Shown: positions 27,421-37,167, counted from the first letter of the stretch. The stretch: 64,000 nt of DNA from SZAS-7 sp964514655 (GCA_964514655.1 CAZEQY010000012.1:1-64000), one strand, 5' to 3'. Translations and numbers: made by a program. The notes: generated from the letters alone by a model not told the origin.

Positions 27421-28383
27421 ATGAAAATAGCAGTTATTGGAGCAGGGTTTTGCGGGCTAGCCTGTGCTTGGCACGCAGCATCCTCTCTTAAAGCAAAAGT
27501 TATACTTTTTGATAAACAGGGTATTGGGGCTGGAGCGTCAGGATTAACGGCGGGTCTTATACATCCCTACGCCGGGCCGCGGGCACAAGCTTCTTGGATG
27601 GCAGAAGTTGCCATGCAGGAAACAATCAAACTTCTTTCTATTGCCGCGCCAAATAGCTACCGGCAATCCGGCATACTGCGCCCTGAAGTTGCCGGGATGG
27701 ATTTTTCTGAAGCTAAAAACCACCCTGATGTTGAGTGGTGGGATGCAGCTTTATGCCAAAAGCATATCCCTGAACTTGCTCCCCTTCCAGGACTATTTAT
27801 ACGATCAGGCATCACAGTAAACTGCCCTGCCTATCTGCAAGGGCTTTGGCAAGCTTGTCAAAAACTTGGATGTACATTTGAACAGGCAACAATACAAGCG
27901 CCATCAGATATTTCAGGATATGACTATATTATCTTCACTGTTGGTGCTGGGCTCTCATCTCTACACGACATCATGCACCCACCGGTAAGCCTTATTAAAG
28001 GCCAAACACTTGAACTTGAATGGCAAAATAAACCACCATTGCCTTTTGCTGTGAATGCAGGTGTTCAGTTTTCACAAATAGAACAAGGCTCTGTTTGGGC
28101 GGGCGCCACCTATGAACGAAGGTGGAAGCAAGAAGGACCGGATGCTGAAGCAGCCTCTTCAATTCGAGAAAAAATAGCTCTATTTGCACCAGAATTTGCA
28201 ACACTTAAGCTGAAAAAAATATGGTCAAGCTTTAGAGCCGCAACAAATGATAAGCGCCCCTTTATCACACACACCGCTCCAAACATCTACTGCCTTGGCG
28301 GTATGGGCTCAAAGGGACTTCTCTATCATGCCTGGATGGCAAAACAGGTCATTTCATCTATCCTGGCGAATAGGAATGAATAG
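27421..28383 (+). CDS. FAD-dependent amino-acid oxidase family protein (DAO fold)
   Basis: 320 residues. The N-terminal dinucleotide-binding motif is textbook: AVIGAGFCGLACAWHAA, with an acid residue ending strand 2 (VILFDKQG). It is followed by GAGASGLTAGLIHPYAGPRA, a phrase typical of the oxidase half of MnmC and of glycine or D-amino-acid oxidases. The C-terminus has IYCLGGMGSKGLLYHAW, the FAD-closing motif. No MnmC methyltransferase half is present, so it could be a stand-alone MnmC2-like enzyme for tRNA wobble uridine or an amino-acid oxidase; motif evidence cannot separate these. Its last 26 bases overlap the end of the gene on the opposite strand. Confidence 0.85.
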   Translation: MKIAVIGAGFCGLACAWHAASSLKAKVILFDKQGIGAGASGLTAGLIHPYAGPRAQASWMAEVAMQETIKLLSIAAPNSYRQSGILRPEVAGMDFSEAKNHPDVEWWDAALCQKHIPELAPLPGLFIRSGITVNCPAYLQGLWQACQKLGCTFEQATIQAPSDISGYDYIIFTVGAGLSSLHDIMHPPVSLIKGQTLELEWQNKPPLPFAVNAGVQFSQIEQGSVWAGATYERRWKQEGPDAEAASSIREKIALFAPEFATLKLKKIWSSFRAATNDKRPFITHTAPNIYCLGGMGSKGLLYHAWMAKQVISSILANRNE

Positions 28384-29032
28384 AGAACTTACCCTTGCCA
28401 TCCGGCATTGCAACAAGAAGGTGCACTTTGTTAGTTGCACTCTCTTTTGCAAGACAGAAGTCCACCTTAACAAAGTCTCTACTAAAAGCCTTGTCACATG
28501 TGCTGTGAGGGCCTTTATCATGACATGCACACGCCTGAGGCATATCAAGAAAATTTGATATATTTATAGGGTCTGATTTTGGCGGCGTAAGCGTTACAAC
28601 AGCCCTATGCTCGTGGACCTTTACTTCGATAACAAAGGTATCGTAGCCTAAACCAATAGTAAACCGTTTAATAGGCCTATTCATTTTCAAAGAGTACGTC
28701 ATGCCTTTAGTAAGGTCACCTCTGACATTAAACGCAAAGACATCTCTACTGTGTTGAGTCTCAAACTGTAGTCCATTCATGCGCCTTGCTATTTCTGTAT
28801 CAACAAACCCTTCATCAACCTTAGCAGGCTGGCCATCTAACCAGGCACGTACAATGCTACCCATCTGAAATCTATTACTCTGAAATTCGCCTGTCGTATT
28901 ATCCACCTGTAACTGAACAACATCCCTTTCTCCGCGAGTAAACTTTACCTCATTCGCAGAAGAAGCTGAAACAAGTGTTTCTACTCTTCTCTGACCATAC
29001 TCATTCAAAAACCCAAAACCTGTAGGATTCAT
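28358..29032 (-). CDS. Hypothetical protein
   Basis: 224 residues, no signal peptide or membrane helix. The sequence is basic in the middle and has a Cys/His cluster (ACACHDKGPHSTCDK, about residues 165-180) that could bind metal. No family recognised. The ATG has a good ribosome site (gaggg, 6 bases upstream). It lies 14 bases after a membrane protein gene on the same strand, so the two may be a unit. Its 3' end overlaps the FAD oxidoreductase gene by 26 bases. Confidence 0.65.
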   Translation of the reverse strand: MNPTGFGFLNEYGQRRVETLVSASSANEVKFTRGERDVVQLQVDNTTGEFQSNRFQMGSIVRAWLDGQPAKVDEGFVDTEIARRMNGLQFETQHSRDVFAFNVRGDLTKGMTYSLKMNRPIKRFTIGLGYDTFVIEVKVHEHRAVVTLTPPKSDPINISNFLDMPQACACHDKGPHSTCDKAFSRDFVKVDFCLAKESATNKVHLLVAMPDGKGKFSIHSYSPG

Positions 29033-29046
29033 ACTACCCTCATTTT

Positions 29047-29859
29047 TTATGATATTTTATGTACTAAAACATGCGTCTCTGCGGCCATATTAAAGAAAAA
29101 GACAATGCTTGGAGAAAGAAGTACTGCATAAGGCAGCATAATCATGAGCCACTGCACAACAAGCTGGAGGTGATTGCCGCTTGTGACAAAGCCGTGTGTG
29201 GTCATTGTAGCTGCGATTGAAAGAAGCAGTATCGAAACTAACAGCGGAAAAAGCCCAACAAGCATAAGCACTGAGCGGATAAAAAAATGCGAAAGGTAGA
29301 CTTTAGATTCCTGAGTTACCATTGTTGCTTCATGAAAAGATTTTAGCGCAAAATTTGGCGTCATCACATAAAGAATATAGATGCTAAAAGCCGAAAGTAG
29401 TAACGCTAAAAGATGCAGCAAAAAAGGCCCTGTAGATAGTACTGAAGCAAAAAAATCGCCAAACCCGGGAATTTCGCGCACCAAGTAAAAAAGCCCAAGC
29501 ATTGCCCACACTGCCAAAAAGAGCAGCACAATAGGCATAAACACATAGGCAGAACTTAAGGCTGCATGCCAAGAGCGCATAAGAAGCTGTCTAAAGCTTG
29601 TATCATTTTGCTTAACCTCATCGTGATAGCTACGAATAAGCACAACTCCCAGCCCCATCAAAAGCCCACCAGACAAAAATAGCGGCAAAAACGTTAAGCT
29701 AAAAGCCACCCACGCCCCGGAAAATAACGCAAAACTCTCGGCAAAGACGACGAGCAGCCCACAAAGCACAATGACAAGCGAAGTAACAGCAAGCTTTGTC
29801 TTTCGTAGCGAATGCTCTGCAGCCCGCTGACACATACTTTGAATCTCAGCAAAATCCAT
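29047..29859 (-). CDS. Hypothetical inner-membrane protein (about six helices)
   Basis: 270 residues with hydrophobic segments near 25-45, 50-75, 105-130, 145-170, 190-220 and 240-262. The cytoplasmic N-terminus carries charged residues (CQRAAEHSLRKTK), and there is a conserved-looking amphipathic stretch before helix 3 (SFRQLLMRSWHAAL). The topology and the RSWHAAL-type segment resemble the many uncharacterised membrane proteins of Chlamydia-like bacteria, but I cannot name a family. The ATG follows a plausible ribosome site (gagga). Function unknown. Confidence 0.7.
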   Translation of the reverse strand: MDFAEIQSMCQRAAEHSLRKTKLAVTSLVIVLCGLLVVFAESFALFSGAWVAFSLTFLPLFLSGGLLMGLGVVLIRSYHDEVKQNDTSFRQLLMRSWHAALSSAYVFMPIVLLFLAVWAMLGLFYLVREIPGFGDFFASVLSTGPFLLHLLALLLSAFSIYILYVMTPNFALKSFHEATMVTQESKVYLSHFFIRSVLMLVGLFPLLVSILLLSIAATMTTHGFVTSGNHLQLVVQWLMIMLPYAVLLSPSIVFFFNMAAETHVLVHKIS

Positions 29860-29928
29860 AATTCATCCTCTTTTCATGTTCAGTATGATGGCATAAATAG
29901 GGTATTTGGCCAATCGTGATCTTGAGCC

Positions 29929-32607
29929 TTAATCAGAATTAGAGATGAATATTAGCTCTACGCCACGCTGAGGTAAATAGCTCAGCTGATTCTCAAGAGA
30001 GCTATAAGAGCTACGTTCTATCGTCAAAACCCGAAGCGATGGAAGGTGAAAGACAAGCTCACAAATTTCATTATCCTTAAGTGATGTGCCTGTAATCTTG
30101 AGAACCTCTAGCCTCTTCAATCGTGTAAGAGCTGGAATAGTTGCATCTGTAATGTGGCTATTTACAAGATGAAGCTCTTGAAGCTTTGGATGATCTTCTA
30201 TAAGTTGTAGAGCAACCTCATCGTCAACATCAGGGATCGCAAGAGAGATAAGCTCTCGGCAGGCGCGAAGTGAATCCAGGGCACCAGGAGAGACATTATC
30301 AAATCGTAACCGCGTAAAACATTCAAGCCCTACTTCTTGCATGTTAGGATAGTGCTGATAGAACCTGCAAAGGGCTTGAGCCGACAGCCCATAGCATGGC
30401 CGCCCTGAAAATGAACGTAAGTGAGGCATATTTGCCTGGATAAGCTCAAGAAATTCATCGGTGATTTCGGAACTATGAAGAACCAGTGTCTTTACAGCAC
30501 CAAGGTGTGAGAAGAGCATTTTTGCCCCTTCTACTGAAAGCGGGTGAAATGTCGAAAGCTCAAAAACCTCTAGTGTGTCAAAAAAAGCAGGCCGCATTGC
30601 AAAAAGAGTAGCAAAGAAACTATCGGTCCTTCTTATTTGAAGCAGCTTAAGTCCTTCAAGTCGTAGCCCAGAACAGGCCTGCACGTGGGCAGGGCTCGGG
30701 TTATGAAGATGTAAAACACGTAAAAGTGAAAAACACTCCCCCATCTGCATCTCAGCTAAAACTACTGGAGAAATATCAGCACCCGCTGCATCCAGTTCCT
30801 CAACTTCAGGCGTTAGCTCTTTTAGTGTTGCAAGCATGCTGCTTGTAAAAGCCGGGTATCTGCCATAATTAGTCTCTCGTGCATATCGCACTCGGTCACT
30901 CAGAAGATCGTGAAGATTGATAGTACCAAAGATTTTTGGATCCACCATGCGCATCTGGATTATAAGTTCCTTAGCAGCTGCAGGGTTAGCATCAAAAGTT
31001 TTGCAAGCAAGGCGAAGAAGCCTTGTCTTTAGCCTTTCTCTAAATGTACCTTGAGCTACCCGAAGCACTTGAATATGCAGATCTTTTTGGCTATATTCTA
31101 GTTCACCATGGTCATAGAAGTAGCTTTCTTCTACCTTATAGATAAATGATCCTGCACCAATCTGTTTTGCAAAAAGATACAGCTGGACAATCGAAGGAAG
31201 ATCTCGTTCTGGCATACGCCCTGTTGCAATGAATAGACGCATTTGACGCAATACCTTATCTGAGGCAATGCTACCTACATATTCAAATAAAGGCGCCCTG
31301 GCACGCAGTATCTGTGGAGGAATATTATCAGGATCTGGCCACTGAAGATCATAAGGCAGCATATGGTGAATCTGGTAGCGGTCAATAGCCCCTAGACAAA
31401 GCTCGCGACACCATTCTATAGACCTATCTCTACTAGATAATGCAAGGAATAGTTGTAGCAAGTTGAATATGCACCCGTAGTCACTTTTTGGAACTGTTTC
31501 TAAGTACTCTTTAACAAGCATGCAGAAAGATCCAGAAATCAGGTTCAAAAGCTCAGCCCAACGCTTAATTGACTTCACATCTCTCTCTGTTTTGGCCATA
31601 AGTGCCACTACAGCAGTTCCAAGAGAAAGCTGAAACAAAGCTACAAGCTGAAGTAGTGATGTAAAGATGGTTTTATCACAGCACATCTCTGAGGCCGCCA
31701 ATAGGGCCATAAAAACTTGGGGGCGCTTCTCTTCTGGCAAATGCTCAAATGCCTGGATAATTGGCTGCATAAATTGCTCTTTGCTGATACTTCGCACAAA
31801 AAAGAGCATGTGAGAAAGCTCATATGTACACTTCTGGCTATCTTCTTCTTGAGATTTGGCAATAAGACGTTCGATGACCCAGGGTTCAATTTCCTGTAAA
31901 GGCTCTAAATTAGATACTTTATCGAATACATTTGCCCTATCCCCAGAACTTGCGCGACCATGAACAGTGCCAAGACAGACAAGAAGCAGCTCTTCATTTT
32001 TCATGATATAGGCAGCTCGCAAGAGATTCACAAGTATCTCGGGGGATTTTAGCACTTTTGTGATGCGAGCATAGAGGTTATGGGGCTCCCACTTCATCGT
32101 CTCTTTGCGCCTTATGCATTCATAACAGGTCTTTATAGCATCTGAATCTGTCTCCTGGCATAGCTGCAAAAATAACGCAAAGTATTCCTTTAAATCAGGG
32201 CAGGACAAATCGTACTTATTCATGATAGAGCACATAGCAAGCAAGGCTTGGCGATCTTGCTTTAAGAAAAAGAGCTTTGCAAGTGGCTGATCGGGAACAT
32301 CTCTTCTTTTCTTGTGAATATGTGATCCTAAAAACAACTCAAGAGATTGTCCAAGTGCTGCATCGGCCTTTAGGATTGGATAAACCGCGTCTTGAATCGC
32401 TCGCACATAAGGGGCAAAACGTTCATCGTCCAAGGCTTTACATCGTGTAACAAATGTTGCTAGCGTAGCCTGTGAATCATTTGGCTGAAAAAACGTAAGG
32501 CTTTGCATGCAATTATCGATAGCACTAGTATCCCGCCTCTTTATCGCGTCACCTAGCATAGAACACATTGCTTCTTCACGCGTCTCTCTAATAGCACCCC
32601 ACGCCAT
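29929..32607 (-). CDS. Large protein with C-terminal leucine-rich repeats
   Basis: 892 residues, no signal peptide. The N-terminal 600 residues are helical and repeat-like (several LLxLVALFQLSLG-type pairs) with no named domain. From about 610 to the end there are eight or more 24-28-residue units of the F-box/cysteine-type LRR form: FDTLEVFELSTFHPLSVEGAKMLF, VKTLVLHSSEITDEFLELIQ, LQELHLVNSHITDATIPAL and LEVLKITGTSLKDNEICEL. LRR proteins of intracellular bacteria often act on host ubiquitin or signalling machinery; no F-box is visible by eye. The ATG has a strong ribosome site (ttgggaga). A secreted effector role is a hypothesis. Confidence 0.75.
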   Translation of the reverse strand: MAWGAIRETREEAMCSMLGDAIKRRDTSAIDNCMQSLTFFQPNDSQATLATFVTRCKALDDERFAPYVRAIQDAVYPILKADAALGQSLELFLGSHIHKKRRDVPDQPLAKLFFLKQDRQALLAMCSIMNKYDLSCPDLKEYFALFLQLCQETDSDAIKTCYECIRRKETMKWEPHNLYARITKVLKSPEILVNLLRAAYIMKNEELLLVCLGTVHGRASSGDRANVFDKVSNLEPLQEIEPWVIERLIAKSQEEDSQKCTYELSHMLFFVRSISKEQFMQPIIQAFEHLPEEKRPQVFMALLAASEMCCDKTIFTSLLQLVALFQLSLGTAVVALMAKTERDVKSIKRWAELLNLISGSFCMLVKEYLETVPKSDYGCIFNLLQLFLALSSRDRSIEWCRELCLGAIDRYQIHHMLPYDLQWPDPDNIPPQILRARAPLFEYVGSIASDKVLRQMRLFIATGRMPERDLPSIVQLYLFAKQIGAGSFIYKVEESYFYDHGELEYSQKDLHIQVLRVAQGTFRERLKTRLLRLACKTFDANPAAAKELIIQMRMVDPKIFGTINLHDLLSDRVRYARETNYGRYPAFTSSMLATLKELTPEVEELDAAGADISPVVLAEMQMGECFSLLRVLHLHNPSPAHVQACSGLRLEGLKLLQIRRTDSFFATLFAMRPAFFDTLEVFELSTFHPLSVEGAKMLFSHLGAVKTLVLHSSEITDEFLELIQANMPHLRSFSGRPCYGLSAQALCRFYQHYPNMQEVGLECFTRLRFDNVSPGALDSLRACRELISLAIPDVDDEVALQLIEDHPKLQELHLVNSHITDATIPALTRLKRLEVLKITGTSLKDNEICELVFHLPSLRVLTIERSSYSSLENQLSYLPQRGVELIFISNSD

Positions 32608-32662
32608 ACGTATCTCCCAATGGCAAATACGCTATCAGTTATGTGCATAATTATCTAGGAAT

Positions 32663-33832
32663 TCAGCCAGATACTTCTTCGGTACCGGCGTAGAGGTATT
32701 TGGGGCGGATGATGGGTGTGCCTTTGCCGCCGCGGGCCTCGAGGCGCTCGTAGACGATTTGCCGTGCGATGCCCACGATGCGCGACATGCCAAATAGTAC
32801 TGCTATGTAGTCGGGATAGCTAAAGCCAGCTGCCATCAGGACAACACCTGATATTGCGTCGACATTCGGAAAAGGGTTAGAAATTTTGGGGTTTTCGCCA
32901 AGCACCTTGGGCCCTACTTCGCGAAGATAGAGGGCAATTTTAACAAGAGGGTCATCGCTATAGTGCTTTTGGGCAACTTCATAAAATATTGTAGCGCGCG
33001 GATCTTCTACGCGAAGCACCGCGTGGCCAAAACCAAAGATAAGCTCATTCTTTGCAAGCTTGCCGCGAAGGAGGCCCTCTATTTGCGAAACGACCGCGTT
33101 ATCTCCCACCTCTTTTAGTATCTCTTCAACAAAATCTAGACAGTCCTGATTTGCCCTACCATGACGTGGACCTCCAAGAGCACATATTGCCGATGACATA
33201 GATCCATACATATCTTCAAGACCAGAAGCTACAGCCTTTCCTACAAAGGTAGAAAGGTTGCCTCCACCGTGATCATAGTGCAGGATGTTAAATAGCTTCA
33301 TCACCTTAACAAGCTCTTCTTCGCGCTTGTTAGGTACTTGCAGCATATTCACAAAGTTCTCGATATAGCCAAGCTCGGGCTTTGAAACATGTTCCCCTTT
33401 CCATCCGGCATGGTGATTTATCACGCAGGCTACAATTTCTGGTATTCTTGCAATCAAGTTCAGGCAGTCTTTTTGATAGTCTTCTTCGCATTCGAGCATG
33501 CCGGCTAAGAGAAGCGCGCTAGATAAAAGCTTCATCGACTGGCCTTCGCGCGGCAGCTTCTGTATGGCATCAATCAGCTTTTTAGAAATATGGGCTCTAG
33601 AAGCAAGCTCTTGTTTAAAAGCTACAAGCTCTTCTTTTGATGGCTCTTTTCCGTAGTAAAGAAGATAAATCACCTCTTCCGGCTCTTTAAAAGCAAGATC
33701 GCGTATTGGCTGGCCACGATAAAACAGTCCCTTTGTTGCATGTACAGACGATGTTGTACAATAGCCCACAGGATAGCCCCTCATGCCTGTTTCTAGATTT
33801 TCTTTGGTGATTGTAAAGAGCACATCTTCCAT
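32663..33832 (-). CDS. gltA: Citrate synthase
   Basis: Condenses oxaloacetate and acetyl-CoA, entering the TCA cycle. The 389 residues carry the three catalytic residues in their contexts: His in GGPRHGRANQ, His in FGHAVLRVEDPR and Asp in FPNVDAISGVV. YDHGGGNLSTF and RPKYLYAGTEE are also as expected. Length is that of the short bacterial/eukaryotic type. It starts 7 bases after mdh, so the pair is an operon producing and consuming oxaloacetate. Chlamydiaceae lack citrate synthase, so this gene supports a Chlamydia-like organism with a fuller cycle. A 2-methylcitrate specificity cannot be excluded from sequence alone. Confidence 0.95.
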   Translation of the reverse strand: MEDVLFTITKENLETGMRGYPVGYCTTSSVHATKGLFYRGQPIRDLAFKEPEEVIYLLYYGKEPSKEELVAFKQELASRAHISKKLIDAIQKLPREGQSMKLLSSALLLAGMLECEEDYQKDCLNLIARIPEIVACVINHHAGWKGEHVSKPELGYIENFVNMLQVPNKREEELVKVMKLFNILHYDHGGGNLSTFVGKAVASGLEDMYGSMSSAICALGGPRHGRANQDCLDFVEEILKEVGDNAVVSQIEGLLRGKLAKNELIFGFGHAVLRVEDPRATIFYEVAQKHYSDDPLVKIALYLREVGPKVLGENPKISNPFPNVDAISGVVLMAAGFSYPDYIAVLFGMSRIVGIARQIVYERLEARGGKGTPIIRPKYLYAGTEEVSG

Positions 33833-33839
33833 ATTGTAG

Positions 33840-34835
33840 TTATCCTTTAAGATAGTGTACGACTAAGTCTCGTTCTTCTTTCAGTTCCTTTTCAGAAGCT
33901 CGGATTTTTTCTTCAAGAAAACCATTCCAAGCTATATTGTCAACAATCTTGCACACTCCCTTATCTGTCGTTATACAAGGAAAGGAAAAGACAAGGTCTT
34001 TGTCGATGCCATACTCATTATCCTTCGAATGTACGGCTGCAGAATACCATGTACCAGCATCTGTCTTTTCTATCCAGGCTTTCATAGCATCTATGGCACT
34101 TGATGCGGCTGATGCGGCTGATGACTTGCCGCGCGCAGCAATAATTTCGGCTCCCCGTTTTTGCACAAGAGAGATGAACTGATTTTCAAGCCACGCATGA
34201 TCTACAACCACATCAGTAGCAACTTTACCATCTATTGTAGCATGGACAAAATCGGGAACTTGGGTGCTTGAGTGATTACCCCATATCGCCATTTTAGCCA
34301 CGCTTGTAATAGGCCTATTTGCCTTTTTTGCAAGCTGCCAACTTGCCCTATTTTGATCAAGGCGCATCATGGCCTGAAACTGGCTTGGCTTTAGGCTTGG
34401 GGCATTATGCATTGCTATAAGACAGTTTGTATTGCAAGGATTGCCAACAACAAGCACCTTTACATCTTTATTGGCTACATCATTTAGCGCCTTTCCCTGG
34501 CTGACAAAGATTTTGCCATTATCGGCGAGCAGATCTTTTCGCTCCATGCCTGGCCCTCTTGGCTTTGCGCCCACTAAAAAAGCGTACTGCACGCCCTCAA
34601 ACACCTTATGGGGATTATCTCCTATCACAACTTCTGAAAGCAGGTTAAAGGCGCAGTCTTCAAGCTCCATCTTAACGCCTTCTAGTGCATGCAGCACTTC
34701 GGGAACTTCCAAGATATGCAGCGCTATTGGCTGGTCTTTGCCAAATAAATCGCCATGGGCCAAGCGAAATAGCAGGCTATAGGCAATCTGTCCTGCACCG
34801 CCTGTTACCGCCACTTTTATAGGAGCCTTACTCAT
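33840..34835 (-). CDS. mdh: Malate dehydrogenase
   Basis: NAD-dependent interconversion of malate and oxaloacetate. The 331 residues start with the nucleotide motif VTGGAGQIAYSLLFRLA; then the coenzyme and substrate loops VGAKPRGPGMERKDLL, VVGNPCNTNCLIA, and MRLDQNRASWQLAKKA with Arg for the dicarboxylate, and the active-site His in WGNHSSTQVPDF. The group is the cytosolic/chloroplast-like type (GQIAYSLLFRLAHGD), found in bacteria including Chlamydia. First gene of the mdh-gltA operon; 113 bases separate it from the divergent fasciclin-like gene. Confidence 0.97.
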   Translation of the reverse strand: MSKAPIKVAVTGGAGQIAYSLLFRLAHGDLFGKDQPIALHILEVPEVLHALEGVKMELEDCAFNLLSEVVIGDNPHKVFEGVQYAFLVGAKPRGPGMERKDLLADNGKIFVSQGKALNDVANKDVKVLVVGNPCNTNCLIAMHNAPSLKPSQFQAMMRLDQNRASWQLAKKANRPITSVAKMAIWGNHSSTQVPDFVHATIDGKVATDVVVDHAWLENQFISLVQKRGAEIIAARGKSSAASAASSAIDAMKAWIEKTDAGTWYSAAVHSKDNEYGIDKDLVFSFPCITTDKGVCKIVDNIAWNGFLEEKIRASEKELKEERDLVVHYLKG

Positions 34836-34949
34836 TATAACCTCACAGTAAAATCAGCATCTTACGAATAAGGCTATTATTTATCCTTGAAAAAAAATTG
34901 CTATAAGGAGATAGAAGGGAATAAATAGTTTTTTTGGAGATGACGCCTT

Positions 34950-35429
34950 ATGAAGCAATTTGCCTTTATGGTCCTAAGCGTATGTGTAGCGCTAGTTGGT
35001 GCAACGGTATTATCGAGTGACCAGCCGGACACCTCTAAATATCCCGTAATGACCGCGCCAGAACTTAGCACCTTTCACTCACTTGTAGAAACAGCAAACC
35101 TCGTGCAGTTTTTTGAAGGAACAGGCCCCTTTACCGCCTTTACGCCCAACAATCAAGCCTTTGAAAAGCTAAACCCAAAAACGCTAGAAGCTCTTAGAGA
35201 CCCCAAAAATAGAGACCAGCTCATCGACCTCATAAACTACCACATCATCCTAGGAAAATTCCTTGCTTCCAACTTAAAAGCCGGAAAAGTCAGAACTATT
35301 GAAGGAAAAGACATTACCATTCGCAAAGATGGCGACAAAATCTGGGTCAACAACGCCCAAATCGTAAAAACAGACATGGTAGGCCCAAATGGCGTTGCCC
35401 ACATCATTGATACTGTGTTAATCCCTTAA
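34950..35429 (+). CDS. Exported fasciclin (FAS1) domain protein
   Basis: 159 residues: signal peptide MKQFAFMVLSVCVALVGATV (cleavage around residue 19-22), then one FAS1 domain. Its H1 motif is FTAFTPNNQAFEKL and its H2 motif GPNGVAHIIDTVLIP, with the YH pair in LINYHIILGKF. FAS1 domains mediate adhesion or protein contact and are often single-domain secreted proteins in bacteria. A ggag site precedes the ATG. Cell location is periplasm or surface by inference. It may share a transcript with the small membrane gene after it. Confidence 0.92.
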   Translation: MKQFAFMVLSVCVALVGATVLSSDQPDTSKYPVMTAPELSTFHSLVETANLVQFFEGTGPFTAFTPNNQAFEKLNPKTLEALRDPKNRDQLIDLINYHIILGKFLASNLKAGKVRTIEGKDITIRKDGDKIWVNNAQIVKTDMVGPNGVAHIIDTVLIP

Positions 35430-35447
35430 ACAATATGGAGGTTTATA

Positions 35448-35651
35448 ATGGGTGCAGTTAAAAAATTTGGCATGTTATTTCTTGCCATCTATTTGATACT
35501 TACAGGTTTTATGGCGTTAAGTGGAATGGCTGTTCCAATGTACGTAGAGCTAGTAAGAGAGCTTTCGGCACTAGTAGCAGGTATTCTTATCCTGGTTTCT
35601 ATGCGCTCATGCGGCTGCAAAGTGTGTGATAACAACCACTCAAAGCGCTAA
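35448..35651 (+). CDS. Small membrane protein
   Basis: 67 residues with a strong ribosome site (ggagg, 7 bases before ATG). Two hydrophobic stretches (about 8-30 and 38-53) form a hairpin, and the tail holds Cys residues (SCGCKVCDN) that might bind metal or form disulfides. No family recognised. It follows the fasciclin gene by 18 bases. Its stop lies 12 bases inside the 3' end of holB on the other strand. Confidence 0.7.
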   Translation: MGAVKKFGMLFLAIYLILTGFMALSGMAVPMYVELVRELSALVAGILILVSMRSCGCKVCDNNHSKR

Positions 35652-36674
35652 TAAAAGACTTTCAAGAGCGTTCTGGACAGGACTAGAGCGCTCGATTGCA
35701 AGTTTTGCATCCTGAATATGTTTTTGAATCCGCTGAAAAGGCACCTTGCGCTTGTTTGCTACGGCTTCTTGAACAAACGGCCTAAAGCCTTCATTGTGAA
35801 GGGGTAGTGAGGCCTCTAGTCGCTCCACATCACAGAAAAACGCCTGTATAGCATATAAAAGCTCCTGCACCTCGTGCATCCATGATAGAGACAGCACCCC
35901 CTCAATTTCCTGCTCAATAGCCTGGCGCTGGCTTGGCGTACTTTCTTTAAGCTGGGCGCTATAATGGGCTCGAAGCTCAGCCTCTTCGGCCTTACGCCTG
36001 AGCTCTAGCTGCTTGTGAAACTCCTTGGCAAGATGAGAAATCTCATGAAATGAACGCTTTTTTGCAAGGTGCTCAAAGAGGCTTTTTTCCATAGGCTCGC
36101 CCTGTTGCTCTAAGAGCTGTAGAGCCTTTGAGAGTGAGCCATGAGCAAGGTTTGCCACCTGTTTTGCTTGCTGCTCATCTTTGTTTAGCTTTTCTACTAA
36201 AACTGTAACGATCTCATCGGCACTAAGTGGACAAAAGCGCACCATCTGGCACCGAGAAACTATAGTTCCAAGTAGACGCTCTACGGCATTAGAAATAAGG
36301 ATTATAAGTGTGTTCTTTGGAGGCTCTTCTAGGGTTTTTAGTAGGGCGTTTGCAGATGTTGGCAGCATGCGCTCGGCGTCATCTATAATAAAGGCCTTAT
36401 TTTCACTCGCAAAAGGCGCCATGTAGACTTCGTCATTAAAGCGCCTAACTGACTGAATGCTGTGCATACCCGTTTTGCCTTCGGGACTAAAGGTGTATAT
36501 ATCTATAGAATTATTTTTAACAAAGTGGCAAGCTAGCTTTTGGGCAAATAAACGCTTTCCTACACCTGCTACCCCACAAAATAGCAGTAGATGAGGCACA
36601 ACTCCCTTATGGCACAAAAGCTCTAGACGCTTACGAACGAGCTCATTACCCACTATATTTTCAAATATTTCCAT
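35640..36674 (-). CDS. holB: DNA polymerase III subunit delta' (HolB/DnaX2 type)
   Basis: Clamp-loader subunit. I took the ATG at 36674 (MEIFENIVGNELV) rather than an upstream ATG at 36725 whose 17 extra codons read as hydrophobic noise; this gives 344 residues. The AAA+ core begins at residue 1: a P-loop variant GVAGVGKRLFAQKLA with Arg where Ser/Thr should sit, Walker B-like FIIDDAERMLP, sensor 1 ALLKTLEEPPKNTLIILIS and the SRC motif TIVSRCQMVRF. The altered P-loop fits delta', which does not hydrolyse ATP. In Chlamydia this gene also follows tmk, so context agrees. Confidence 0.9.
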   Translation of the reverse strand: MEIFENIVGNELVRKRLELLCHKGVVPHLLLFCGVAGVGKRLFAQKLACHFVKNNSIDIYTFSPEGKTGMHSIQSVRRFNDEVYMAPFASENKAFIIDDAERMLPTSANALLKTLEEPPKNTLIILISNAVERLLGTIVSRCQMVRFCPLSADEIVTVLVEKLNKDEQQAKQVANLAHGSLSKALQLLEQQGEPMEKSLFEHLAKKRSFHEISHLAKEFHKQLELRRKAEEAELRAHYSAQLKESTPSQRQAIEQEIEGVLSLSWMHEVQELLYAIQAFFCDVERLEASLPLHNEGFRPFVQEAVANKRKVPFQRIQKHIQDAKLAIERSSPVQNALESLLLAL

Positions 36675-36738
36675 TGTATACACACAAATAATAGAAAGTA
36701 GTATGCTTGATGCAACAACCAACACATGGAGGTTTGTT

Positions 36739-37164
36739 ATGTCAAGCTTAATTCAGGATACAGTTTCGAGAGCGTTAACTCAAGCTCAAAATATTACGCA
36801 AGCATATGCTCCAAAAGTTCTAAGCCGGGTTCCTACTTACGTTCGCGAAAAACTTTCGACCTATTTTGGGGCAGCTCCCGTTGCTTCGTTGCTCGGCATG
36901 AACCAATATGGCCTTATGTGGAGCTTTCAAGTAGCATCAGGTGTCACGTTATTTCAGCTAGACCCTGCAAAACTAACCCCAGCGAATGATAAAAGTAAAT
37001 TAGAGCTTCTCTTTTCTCTACACGCTGTAAGCGGTGTTTGGAATGCTGTACAATTCGTATTTTCACCAAACCTAGATAATGCGGCAAGATTCGTTGTAGA
37101 TGGTGCATCTATCGTACAATGTACGAGTCTTCTTGACAAAATGGGATACTTTAGACCTGAGTAG
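36739..37164 (+). CDS. Hypothetical protein, first of a three-gene cluster
   Basis: 141 residues from the ATG at 36739, which follows a good ribosome site (ggagg, 7 bases). An in-frame ATG 36 bases upstream lacks one. The N-terminus is a helical, slightly amphipathic stretch (SLIQDTVSRALTQAQNIT), then hydrophobic stretches near 45-65 and 95-110. No family recognised. The following gene starts 4 bases after its stop. Confidence 0.65.
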   Translation: MSSLIQDTVSRALTQAQNITQAYAPKVLSRVPTYVREKLSTYFGAAPVASLLGMNQYGLMWSFQVASGVTLFQLDPAKLTPANDKSKLELLFSLHAVSGVWNAVQFVFSPNLDNAARFVVDGASIVQCTSLLDKMGYFRPE

Positions 37165-37167
37165 CGT

